A program made the position numbers and the translations under genes. The notes under the pieces are model-generated. The model saw only the letters and a program-made list of their open reading frames with translations. It was not told the DNA's origin and did not search any database. A stretch of DNA of 36,120 bases from Pseudonocardia halophobica (GTDB lineage Bacteria > Actinomycetota > Actinomycetes > Mycobacteriales > Pseudonocardiaceae): the NCBI RefSeq assembly GCF_027922425.1, contig NZ_BSFQ01000055.1, positions 1-36,120 on the forward strand. Reading direction: 5' to 3'. This document shows positions 15,904 to 23,052 of this stretch, piece by piece (the stretch's first letter is position 1; each line of letters starts with the position of its first letter).

Positions 15904-16533
15904 TCAGCCCCGGTTCCGGAACAGGCGTCTGGCGTGCCTCGGCCGGGAGTGCGTCGCGGGTTCCGCGCGCGGGGACGGGATCGCGGCGGCGGTGGCGCGC
16001 TCGCCCAGGCGCCAGCCGGCGTCGTCCTCGACGGGGTTCTGCTCGGCGATCGCCTCGCGGGCCCCGGCGATCATGTGCCGGCACACCCACTCGCTCAGCC
16101 ACACCCAGCACGAGTTGAGGTGGCCGCTGTACTCCCAGCCCGCCACGTCACGAACGGCTCTGGTCAGCGCGTGGGCGATGTAGAGGTAGTGCTTCGGCTC
16201 GACCCCGTGGCGCACGTAGTGATCGGCCCCCATCCGGTGCAGCACCAGCTCGAGGTCGGCCGTGTCCGACGTCGTCAGCTGCTGGACCGCCGCGAGCAGG
16301 GTCGCGGTCATCCTCTGCATCTGCCCGGTCATGTCCGTGCCGAACATCGACCGAGCCCACGGCGCCATCTCGAACAGGTGCGCGTAGAACACCTCGGCCA
16401 GTCGCTCCGGCCGGTCGGCCACGGCCCGACAGGACCGCTGAACCTCCGCCATGACCTCGGGAGTGGGCCGCCCGTCCGAGGGTCGGGTGTCCGTCCTGGC
16501 GCGGGTCGGGCCGGAGCCCGTCGGGGAACCCAT
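15904..16533 (-). CDS. Globin-domain protein
   Basis: The core reads VFYAHLFEMAPWARSMFGTDM, then LHRMGADHYVRHGVEPKHY, then ALTRAVRDVAGWEY. This is the bacterial haemoglobin/flavohaemoglobin globin pattern: a CD-corner Phe/Met pair, and a proximal haem-ligand His in GADH followed by the GVxPxHY stretch. There is no FAD/NAD reductase half, so this is a single-domain globin with a roughly 30-residue variable N-terminal extension and a basic C-terminal tail. Likely roles are oxygen or NO binding, or redox sensing, in the cytosol. I set the start at the second ATG because GGAAGG is eight bases before it; the first ATG, two codons earlier, is only two bases from that site. Confidence 0.82.
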   Translation of the reverse strand: MGSPTGSGPTRARTDTRPSDGRPTPEVMAEVQRSCRAVADRPERLAEVFYAHLFEMAPWARSMFGTDMTGQMQRMTATLLAAVQQLTTSDTADLELVLHRMGADHYVRHGVEPKHYLYIAHALTRAVRDVAGWEYSGHLNSCWVWLSEWVCRHMIAGAREAIAEQNPVEDDAGWRLGERATAAAIPSPRAEPATHSRPRHARRLFRNRG

Positions 16534-16984
16534 CGACATGCCCTTCCGGCGGCGACACGGGGTGGGCAGGCGGTGGCGGAGGGAGCGCGCCGACCCGGGG
16601 TCATCGAAGCGGGTTACCGGCAGGTTCTCTGTGTGTGCCGCACATGTTGCGCCGTCTGCGGGCGCGGTTACGCCGACGGTGGACCCGCCGCCGTGGTCCG
16701 AAAGGCCTGCACGCGCCGTTCAGCTACCGGCGCCGGGCCGGGTGGAACGTTCGAGGGGTGCGGTGCGCCACCGGTCCGGTCCGGCGGCCGAGATGACCAC
16801 TCCGTTCCTCCGTTCGGCGCGGCCTCGATGTGAGGTCCGGCAGTGGGTCCGCTCCCGTTGGAGGCGGGGGACGCGGACGCGTAGCCTCCGACCGGGGCAG
16901 GGGACCGGAACACGCCATGTGCGCCGAGCACCCGGCCCGCCGGACTGATCGTCCCGCGGCGTCGGGGCGGGTGAAGGGCGGACG
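16534..16984. promoter_or_regulatory. 451-bp divergent spacer between globin and STAS gene
   Basis: No gene is recognised here. It separates divergent starts, so it must carry the globin promoter and the STAS promoter. Toward the STAS gene, GGAGGC (16860-16865) and GCCTCC (16884-16889) form a 6-bp inverted repeat around a GC-rich segment. Toward the globin gene, a minus-strand GGTAA / GGGTCG pair about 17 bases apart faintly resembles a sigma-B/F-type promoter. Neither is firm. Confidence 0.3.
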
Positions 16985-17389
16985 ATGCAGGTACGGCGCA
17001 CCTCGGGCACGGCCGAGATCAATTCACTCCTGCGCGCCGGGCCGGACGACGAGGCGCTGACCGTCCACATCGAGCACCTCGGCCGCACCACGGTGGTCGC
17101 CATCGCCGGCGAGATCGACCTCGTCACCGCCGCCGGGCTGGACGAGACCCTGCAGGCGGAGCTCGAGGTCCGGCCGGCGGTCCTCGTCCTCGACCTGACC
17201 GGCGTCGACTTCTTCACCTCGGTCGGTCTGACCGCGGTCGCCCTCGCCCAGCGCGGCGCGGAGGAGCGCGGCGTCGCGCTGCGGGTGGTCGCCGACTCGC
17301 GGCGGGTGCTGCGCCCGCTGCAGATCACCGGCATGGACCGCACCCTCGCGCTGTACCCCTCCCGGGCGGCGGCGCTCGGGGACGCCTGA
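16985..17389 (+). CDS. STAS-domain anti-sigma factor antagonist (RsbV/SpoIIAA-like)
   Basis: When dephosphorylated, such proteins bind and neutralise an anti-sigma kinase; phosphorylation of one Ser releases them. The core reads TVVAIAGEIDLVTAAGLDE and LVLDLTGVDFFTSVGLTAVA, with the target Ser at residue 79 (FFTSVGL). The remaining length is standard at 134 residues, with a short N-terminal extension. GGGCGG lies just before the ATG. Its stop overlaps the start of the next gene by one base (TGATG), so it is translationally coupled to the HATPase gene that is its probable kinase. No sigma factor gene is in the window. Confidence 0.9.
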   Translation: MQVRRTSGTAEINSLLRAGPDDEALTVHIEHLGRTTVVAIAGEIDLVTAAGLDETLQAELEVRPAVLVLDLTGVDFFTSVGLTAVALAQRGAEERGVALRVVADSRRVLRPLQITGMDRTLALYPSRAAALGDA

Positions 17390-17853
17390 TGGTGACCGTC
17401 CCGGTCCGGCCCGATCCGCACCCGGTCGGCGATCCGCCGGACGCGCAGGCGTGGGGCCGGGAGCCCGCCGCGGACGGCCCGCTGCTCGAGCACCGGTTCC
17501 CCGGCGAGGCCGCGCGGCTGGCGGCGGCGCGCCGGGAGCTGGGCGCATGGGCCGCGGCGACCGGGCTCGACGAGGAGACCGTGGAGGACCTGCTCCTCGC
17601 CTCCTACGAGGCCATGGTCAACGCGGCTGAGCACGCCTACACGGACGGCGAGCGGCCGGTCGACCTCAGCGCGGTGTGCACCGCCGGGGGCTGTGTCCTG
17701 GTCACGGTGCGGGACGAGGGGCGCTGGCGGCCGATCCCGGCGGACCCGGGGCACCGCGGCCGCGGCCTGGCGATGATCACGAACCTCGGCGACCACGCGG
17801 AGATCGAGCGCGGGCCCGGCGGGACCACGGTCTCGCTCTGGTGGCGCCGTTAG
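17389..17853 (+). CDS. Anti-sigma-factor serine kinase-like ATP-binding protein (RsbW/SpoIIAB type)
   Basis: The HATPase fold shows the N-box LASYEAMVNAAEHAYTD (Asn and Glu of EAMVNAAEHAY), the G1-type VRDEGRWRP and a glycine-rich GHRGRGLAMITNL lid, ending in GTTVSLWWRR. This is the RsbW-like group used to phosphorylate STAS antagonists and hold sigma factors. There is a Pro-rich N-terminal extension of about 30 residues. The start overlaps the stop of the STAS gene. The stop codon TAG overlaps the TAA stop of the converging REC/PP2C phosphatase by two bases, so the two transcription units end on each other. Partner specificity cannot be read from sequence. Confidence 0.88.
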   Translation: MVTVPVRPDPHPVGDPPDAQAWGREPAADGPLLEHRFPGEAARLAAARRELGAWAAATGLDEETVEDLLLASYEAMVNAAEHAYTDGERPVDLSAVCTAGGCVLVTVRDEGRWRPIPADPGHRGRGLAMITNLGDHAEIERGPGGTTVSLWWRR

Positions 17854-19430
17854 GCGACGCCGCCCCGCAGGATCAGCAGGGCGATGTCGTCCTCGCGGAC
17901 GCCGGCGAACCGACCGAGCAGCTGGTCGCCCAGCTCCTCGGGAGCGGGGTCCACGGACACGGCGGCGCGCAGGTCCTCCAGCGCCGCGTCGAGGTCCACG
18001 CCCCGCTTCTCCACCAGCCCGTCCGTGTAGAGCACGAGCGTCCAGCGCGGGGGCAGGGCGAGCACCGAGTCCTCCCCGTGCGCGCGGCGCAGGCCGAGCA
18101 TCGGGCCGTGCGCGGCGAGCGGGACCGTGCCCTCGGGGGAGGCCAGCAGCGGCGCGAGGTGCCCGGCGTTGGCGACGGTGACGACGTCCCGCGCGGCGTC
18201 GAGGACCATCACGCAGACCGTCGCGAACTCGCGCGGGTGGTACTGCCGCACCATGGTCTCGAGCCGGTTCAGGATCGCCGACGGGCCGTGCCCCTCCACG
18301 GCGTAGGCGCGCAGCGCGTGCCGGAGCTCGACCATCACCGTCGCGGCGTGGATCGAGTGGCCCGAGACGTCCCCGATCGCGAGCAGCAGCCGCCCCTCGC
18401 CGAGCTCGACGACCTCGTAGAAGTCCCCGCCGATCTCGGTGTTCTGCGCCGCCGGCACGTACCGCACCGCGACCTCGACCCCGGACGGCGCGACCGGGGC
18501 GGTGGGCAGGAACGCGCGCTGCAGGGTCAGCGCGAGGGTGTGCTCCTCGACGTAGAGCTGCAGGGAGTCGACCGCGAGCGCGGCGGCGTTGCCCAGCTGG
18601 GCCAGCAGGTCGCGCAGCTCCGTGGACAGCTCGGGCGTCCGGAGCACGATCGCGACCCGGCCGGACCGGAACCCGAACCGCAGGGCCGACGCCGGACCGT
18701 CGGCCTCGCCGCGGTCCACCGCCTCGGCCCAGGACACGGAGACCGGCCCGTCGGGCAGCGTGCCGGCGAGCCGGTCGAGCAGCCGCTGCGGGACGGCGTC
18801 GCAGCGCGGGAGGTCGTCCTCCGGGTCGGCGGGGTCGACGACGGCGCGGCGCACCGTCCGGTCCGACGCGGCGACCAGGGCGGCGGCCGGCACCTGCGCC
18901 AGGGCGGCCGCGCCCGACGCGATCGTGGTGGCCAGCTCGTCGAAGTCGACGGCGGCGTTCATCGCCATGGTCGCGCGGCTGAGCCCGGCCAGCCGCGCCG
19001 CGAGCCGCTCCGCCGCCTCCCGCGCGCGGTGGTAGCGCAGCACCGACCACACCGTGGCGCGCAGCTCGTCCGGTTCCACGGGCTCGACGAGATAGGCGTC
19101 GGCGCCGCGGGTGAGACCCTGCGCCCGGTCCTCGCCGCGAATGGCCGTGGCGGACAGGTGGATCACCGGGCGGGCGAGCACCGGATCGGCCTTGATCCGC
19201 TCGCATACCTCGAACCCGCTCATGTCCGGCAGCCCGACGTCGAGCAGCACGACGTCGATCGGGTCGGACGCCACCCGGTCCAGCGCCTCGGTGCCGGTCG
19301 AGGCCTCCACCACCCGGTACCCGGCCCGGCGCAGCCAGCTGGCCGCGACGTACCGGTTCCCGGCGTTGTCGTCGACCACCAGGATCGTGGTCCCGTCGAC
19401 CACCTCGGTGCTCGTCTCCGGGCCGGTCAC
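17850..19430 (-). CDS. Response regulator with SpoIIE/PP2C phosphatase output (RsbU-like, REC-PP2C)
   Basis: An N-terminal receiver domain (about residues 14-125) begins ILVVDDNAGNRYVAA and has the phospho-acceptor D64 in VVLLDVGLPD and the HLSATA segment. At the position of the conserved Lys, DAYLVEPV replaces the usual TKPV, so the Lys is a Glu (E116). A roughly 160-residue GAF-like region follows, then a PP2C/SpoIIE phosphatase from about residue 290 with metal ligands in GGDFYEVVELGEGRLLLAI and GDVSGHS, and a C-terminal REDDIALLIL. It should dephosphorylate a STAS antagonist in response to phosphorylation from the kinase just upstream. It is the last gene of the operon, and its GTG overlaps the kinase TGA (GTGA). 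Confidence 0.9.
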   Translation of the reverse strand: MTGPETSTEVVDGTTILVVDDNAGNRYVAASWLRRAGYRVVEASTGTEALDRVASDPIDVVLLDVGLPDMSGFEVCERIKADPVLARPVIHLSATAIRGEDRAQGLTRGADAYLVEPVEPDELRATVWSVLRYHRAREAAERLAARLAGLSRATMAMNAAVDFDELATTIASGAAALAQVPAAALVAASDRTVRRAVVDPADPEDDLPRCDAVPQRLLDRLAGTLPDGPVSVSWAEAVDRGEADGPASALRFGFRSGRVAIVLRTPELSTELRDLLAQLGNAAALAVDSLQLYVEEHTLALTLQRAFLPTAPVAPSGVEVAVRYVPAAQNTEIGGDFYEVVELGEGRLLLAIGDVSGHSIHAATVMVELRHALRAYAVEGHGPSAILNRLETMVRQYHPREFATVCVMVLDAARDVVTVANAGHLAPLLASPEGTVPLAAHGPMLGLRRAHGEDSVLALPPRWTLVLYTDGLVEKRGVDLDAALEDLRAAVSVDPAPEELGDQLLGRFAGVREDDIALLILRGGVA

Positions 19431-21184
19431 GGCGCCCTCCCGACGAGGTCGCGGGCGGCGCCGACCGCCGCCACCAGCACCGGCCCGGACAGCTGAGCCT
19501 TGTCGACGACGGCGGCGGTCCGGCCCAGGTCCCGTCGCCGCGCGTCGCCGAGCTGCGCGGCGGTGACCACCACGACCGGGACGGCGGCGAGGGCCGGGTC
19601 CGCGCGCATCCCGGCGAGGACCTCGGAGCCGGTCGGCGCGGGGATGTCCAGGTCCAGCAGCACGAGGTCCGGGACCGCGGCCCCGAGGGCCTGCTGCGCC
19701 TCCGGCCCCGACGCGGCCTCGGTGACCTCACCCTCGAGCCCCTCGACGATCCTCCGCAGGAGCGCCCGCACCGCCGGGTCGTCGTCGACGACGAGCACGC
19801 GGCCGAGCGGCACGACGTCCGCCGCCGCCTCGCCCGCCGGACGCCCGGGCAGGCGCAGCGTCAGCTCGGTCCCGCGGCCCGGCCGGCTGTCCATCTCCAG
19901 CGAGCCGCCGAGGATCGCGGCCAGCCGCCGCGAGTACGGCAGCCCGAGGCCGGTGCCGCCGCTGGCGGCCTGCAGGTGCCCGCGGACCTGGTAGAACTCC
20001 TCGAACACCCGCTGCTGGTGCTCGGCGGGGATGCCGATCCCGGTGTCGCTCACCCGGACCACCACCTCCCCGTCCTCCGGGTCCAGGCCCGCCCGGACCC
20101 GCACCTCGCCGCGCTCGGTGAACTTCAGGCCGTTGCTCACCAGGTTGCGGAGGATCCTGCCGAGCAGGACCGGATCGGTCCACACGACGTCGATCTCCGG
20201 CCGTTCCACGACGAGCTCCACCCCGGCGTCGGCGACCGGCCGCAGGGTGGCGCGCAGCTCGTCGAACACCGCGCCGAGGTCGGTCGGCACGATCGTGGCC
20301 CCGATCTGCCCCGACTCGGCCTTCGCCACGTCGAGCAGCTCGTTGACCAGGGACAGCAGCATCGCGCCCGCGTCGCGGATCAGCTCGACCTGGTGGCGCT
20401 GCTCCGGGTCCAGGCGGCCGCCGTCCGGGTCGAGCAGCAGCCGCGAGATGCCCAGCACCGAGTTGAGCGGGGTGCGCAGCTCGTGGCTCACGTTCGCCCA
20501 GAAGCGGGTCTTCGCCTCGCTGGCCTCGCGCAGCCGGGTGGACGCGTCGTCGAGCTCGGCGTAGAGGGCGACGACGCCGCGGTTGGTCTCCTCCAGCTCC
20601 TCGGAGAGCTCGGCGTGCAGGGCCAGCACGCCGCGGTTGGTCTCCTCGAGCTCCGCGTTGACGCGCAGCAGGTCCTCCTGCCGGGCCTGCAGGCTCTCCA
20701 GCGCCTCGAGCAGGTCCTGGTTCTGGCTGCGCAGCGTGCCGAGCGCGTCGGCCGGCCGCGACTCGCGGACGGCGGCGCGAATCCGTTCGGCCTGGTCGGG
20801 GTCGACCGCGCTGCCCGGCGGCAGCCGCTTGGTGAGCCGGACCGAGCCGCCCGCGCCCTCGTGGCTGACCTCGCACGCGTCCGTCAGCCGGGCGGCGGCC
20901 CGGACGCCCTCCAGGTCCTCGGGACGTCCGCCGGCGCCGGCCCACTCCGCGGTGAGCACCAGCGCGGGCGTGGGCTCGGCGCCGAGCGAGATCGTGATCG
21001 TGACCTCGCCGGGCAGCGTGGTGAGCTCGCGGCTCAGCTCGCTGAGCGCGGTCGCGACCCGGATCTGGTCCTGGTGCTCGAGCCCGGCCAGCGCCGCGAC
21101 CTCGCGGCCGCGCTGGCGGGCGACGAACACGTCCTGCTCGCCGCGCATCCGCAGGCGGAACACCTCGCCCCGCGCGGCCGTCAT
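19427..21184 (-). CDS. Hybrid sensor histidine kinase with N-terminal HATPase-like domain, signalling helix and C-terminal receiver
   Basis: The order is as follows. An RsbT-like HATPase fold without clear G boxes covers about residues 1-120. A long coiled coil with two copies of an 18-residue unit starting ELEETNRGV spans 178-195 and 196-213. The HisKA block is WANVSHELRTPLNSV with H234. The HATPase includes VSNGLKFTERGEVRV, VSDTGIGIPAEHQ and GGTGLGLPYSRRL. The receiver includes LVVDDDPAVRALLRRI, D511 in LVLLDLDIPAP and the conserved Lys in VVDKAQLS. There is no membrane segment, so it is a cytosolic kinase. It likely phosphorylates its own receiver and that of the downstream REC/PP2C protein. 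The ATG overlaps the upstream TGA (ATGA). The start at MTAARGEVFRL gives 585 residues. Confidence 0.9.
   Translation of the reverse strand: MTAARGEVFRLRMRGEQDVFVARQRGREVAALAGLEHQDQIRVATALSELSRELTTLPGEVTITISLGAEPTPALVLTAEWAGAGGRPEDLEGVRAAARLTDACEVSHEGAGGSVRLTKRLPPGSAVDPDQAERIRAAVRESRPADALGTLRSQNQDLLEALESLQARQEDLLRVNAELEETNRGVLALHAELSEELEETNRGVVALYAELDDASTRLREASEAKTRFWANVSHELRTPLNSVLGISRLLLDPDGGRLDPEQRHQVELIRDAGAMLLSLVNELLDVAKAESGQIGATIVPTDLGAVFDELRATLRPVADAGVELVVERPEIDVVWTDPVLLGRILRNLVSNGLKFTERGEVRVRAGLDPEDGEVVVRVSDTGIGIPAEHQQRVFEEFYQVRGHLQAASGGTGLGLPYSRRLAAILGGSLEMDSRPGRGTELTLRLPGRPAGEAAADVVPLGRVLVVDDDPAVRALLRRIVEGLEGEVTEAASGPEAQQALGAAVPDLVLLDLDIPAPTGSEVLAGMRADPALAAVPVVVVTAAQLGDARRRDLGRTAAVVDKAQLSGPVLVAAVGAARDLVGRAP
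20552..20653 (-). repeat. 54-bp-period tandem repeat encoding a signalling helix
   Basis: Two nearly identical 48-bp stretches start at 20552 and 20606. They encode the two 18-residue ELEETNRGV-AL-AEL units of the histidine kinase coiled coil. The 54-bp period keeps the heptad register roughly intact. I remember this type of S-helix unit from several actinobacterial hybrid kinases, where the copy number varies. Confidence 0.85.
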
Positions 21185-22209
21185 CGGTCCGCCCGCGGCG
21201 CGCGGCCGACCACGACCGAGGCGTCGTCCTGGCGTACGCCCTCGTCCCGCAGCAGTGCGGCGGCGACGACCACCGGGGACCGGCGGGGCGGCGGGACCAG
21301 GTCCTCGGCCTGCCAGCGCGGCCGGACCCCGTCCGAGTGCAGGACGACGACGGCCTCGGGCGGCAGCGGGTAGTCGTAGGCCCGCAGCGTGGGCACGCGG
21401 TAGCCGGCGATCCCGCCGACCGAGATCATGCTGCGCTTGGTCGTGCCGGTGACGACGGCGCCGGCCACGTTGCCGACCCCCGCGAACCGCACGACCCCGG
21501 CGTCGGGGTCCAGCTCGGCCACCGCGACCGCGCCACCGCGGGTGCCGGACATGGCCCCGTGGATGGCCCGGAGCGCGTCGACCGGGCTCGACGGCGGGCG
21601 GTCGGACTCGGCGAAGGAGCGCACCGCCTCCCGGGAGGCGGCGGCCGCGAGCGGGCCGTGACCGGCGCCGTCGCACAGCATCAGCCAGAGCCGGGAGCCC
21701 TCCTCCCGCAGTGCGTAGGCGTCCCCGCAGAGCTGCTCGCCGGACAGCGGGCGGGTGATGCCCGCCGCGCCGGGCCCGGGCGGCCCGGCGTCGCGCTCGG
21801 GCCGGAACCGGGCCACGAGCACGGTGCCCTTCCCGGGGCGCGAGCCGATGTCGAGCGCGTCGGCAAGTCGGCCGATCGTCCCCAGGCCGACGCCGAGGGT
21901 GCCGCCGGTGGAGTGCCCGTCCCGGCTCGACGCCGGCACGTCGTTCATCCCCGGCCCCGAGTCCACGGCGACGACCTCCACACCGCCGACCTGGTCCAGG
22001 TGCACCGCGCGCAGCAGCAGGGCCCCGCCGCCGGCGTGCCGGAGCACGTTGGTGCCGATCTCGGTGACCGCCAGCCCGACCTCGGCCACCCGCGACTCCG
22101 GGAAGCCGAGCTGCTCGGCCAGCTTCTCGGCCGCGCGGCGGGCCCCGCCGGAACCGCTCGGGTCGTCCAACGACAGCCAGACGACGTCCTCGACCCGGGG
22201 CGCGATCAC
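21181..22209 (-). CDS. Fused HATPase / SpoIIE-type PP2C protein (RsbT-like plus RsbX-like)
   Basis: Residues 1-140 form a HATPase domain with VGLAVTEIGTNVLRHAGGG (N-box), VAVDSGPGMND (G1) and GTLGVGLGTIGRLAD (G2). Residues about 150-342 form a PP2C-like domain: LSGEQLCGDAYALREEGSRL, LMLCDGAGHGPLAAAASREA with the metal-binding DGAGHG, FAGVGNVAG, and the closing DDASVVV. In B. subtilis the RsbX phosphatase resets RsbR and RsbS; here an RsbT-like switch and the resetting phosphatase appear to be one chain. It would close the stressosome feedback loop. The GTG overlaps the rsbT stop (GTGA). The start at MIAPRVEDVV gives 342 residues; a longer frame upstream would be rsbT in another frame. Confidence 0.88.
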   Translation of the reverse strand: MIAPRVEDVVWLSLDDPSGSGGARRAAEKLAEQLGFPESRVAEVGLAVTEIGTNVLRHAGGGALLLRAVHLDQVGGVEVVAVDSGPGMNDVPASSRDGHSTGGTLGVGLGTIGRLADALDIGSRPGKGTVLVARFRPERDAGPPGPGAAGITRPLSGEQLCGDAYALREEGSRLWLMLCDGAGHGPLAAAASREAVRSFAESDRPPSSPVDALRAIHGAMSGTRGGAVAVAELDPDAGVVRFAGVGNVAGAVVTGTTKRSMISVGGIAGYRVPTLRAYDYPLPPEAVVVLHSDGVRPRWQAEDLVPPPRRSPVVVAAALLRDEGVRQDDASVVVGRAPRADR

Positions 22210-22616
22210 CGGGTCCACTTGACCACGGTGACCGTCGTGCCGCGGCCGACGGCGGTGTCGATCGCGAACTCGTCGACGAGCTTGCGCGCGCCGCTGAGCC
22301 CGAGACCGAGCCCGGAACCGCTGGTCCACCCCGGGGTCAGGGCCTGGTCGACGTCCGGGATGCCCGGACCCTCGTCGGCGAAGACGGCCCGGATACCGGA
22401 CCGCCCGTCCCGGCTCAGGGTCTCGACCGTGGCCGTGCCCGAGCCGCCGTGCACGAGCGTGTTGCGGGCCAGCTCGCTGGCCGCCGTGACGAGCTTCGTC
22501 TGGTCCACCAGCGACAGCCGGACCTCCTGGGCGCGCGCCCGGACCAGCTGCCGGACCCGGACGACGTCGTCGCCGGTCCGGATCGGCAGCTCCTCGACCC
22601 CGGTCGAGGTGGTCAC
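22206..22616 (-). CDS. rsbT: Stressosome serine/threonine kinase RsbT
   Basis: This is a small HATPase kinase of 136 residues that phosphorylates RsbS and RsbR and, once released from the stressosome, activates the downstream phosphatase or kinase. The motifs are VTAASELARNTLVHGG (N-box), VFADEGPGIPDVDQAL (G1), and GLGLGLSGARKLVDEFAI (G2), ending with TTVTVVKW. Together with RsbR and RsbS immediately upstream, the identification is firm. The GTG start overlaps the rsbS stop by four bases (GTGA), and its stop overlaps the next start in the same way, so synthesis of the stoichiometric complex is probably coupled. Confidence 0.92.
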   Translation of the reverse strand: MTTSTGVEELPIRTGDDVVRVRQLVRARAQEVRLSLVDQTKLVTAASELARNTLVHGGSGTATVETLSRDGRSGIRAVFADEGPGIPDVDQALTPGWTSGSGLGLGLSGARKLVDEFAIDTAVGRGTTVTVVKWTR

Positions 22617-23050
22617 GCCCCGGCGGCCGGGCCGCCGCCCTCCGCGACGGGGACGAGGTCCGCGTCCGCCTCGTCGGCCTGCCGCACCTCGCGGCGGTCG
22701 GAGAGCGCGCGCAGGATCTTCATCCCGCGCTCGACGTCCAGGGCCGTGCGCACGCCCGCCAGCGAGAGCCCCAGCTCGACGAGCGTGATCGCCACCGCCG
22801 GTCGCATCCCGACGACGACGGTCTCGGCGTCGAGCAGCCGGGACAGCGCCGCGATCGAGGCGAACATGCGGCCGATGAAGGAGTCGACGATGTCGACCGC
22901 GGAGATGTCGATGAGCACGCCCCGCGCGCCCGTGGAGACGATCCGCTCGGCCAGGTCCTCCTGCAGCGCGAGGACGGTGTTGTCCTGCAGGTCGATCTGG
23001 ATGGAGACGAGCAGCGCGTCGCCCAGGGACAGGACCGGCACCCTTTCCAC
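22613..23050 (-). CDS. rsbS: Stressosome scaffold protein RsbS (STAS domain)
   Basis: The sequence VERVPVLSLGDALLVSIQI runs closely with B. subtilis RsbS (LLVSIQ). The phospho-acceptor Ser57 lies in VDIVDSFIGR, the position of RsbS Ser59, followed by VVVGMRPAVAITLVELGLSL, another RsbS signature. At 145 residues it has a short extra acidic C-terminal tail (about 25 residues) beyond the usual 121. It forms the pseudo-icosahedral core with RsbR and sequesters RsbT. The GTG lies two bases after the rsbR stop, the only junction in the operon without a coding overlap. Confidence 0.92.
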   Translation of the reverse strand: MERVPVLSLGDALLVSIQIDLQDNTVLALQEDLAERIVSTGARGVLIDISAVDIVDSFIGRMFASIAALSRLLDAETVVVGMRPAVAITLVELGLSLAGVRTALDVERGMKILRALSDRREVRQADEADADLVPVAEGGGPAAGA

Positions 23051-23052
23051 GG

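Noticed and set aside
16591..16623. Sigma-B/F-like promoter for the globin gene (GGTAA then GGGTCG)
   Set aside because: Both boxes deviate from the GTTT/GGGTAY consensus and the region is so G-rich that such matches are expected.
17676..19496. 606-residue plus-strand frame opposite the REC-PP2C gene
   Set aside because: It is a His/Arg/Gly/Val-rich reflection of the minus-strand gene, which carries receiver and phosphatase motifs.
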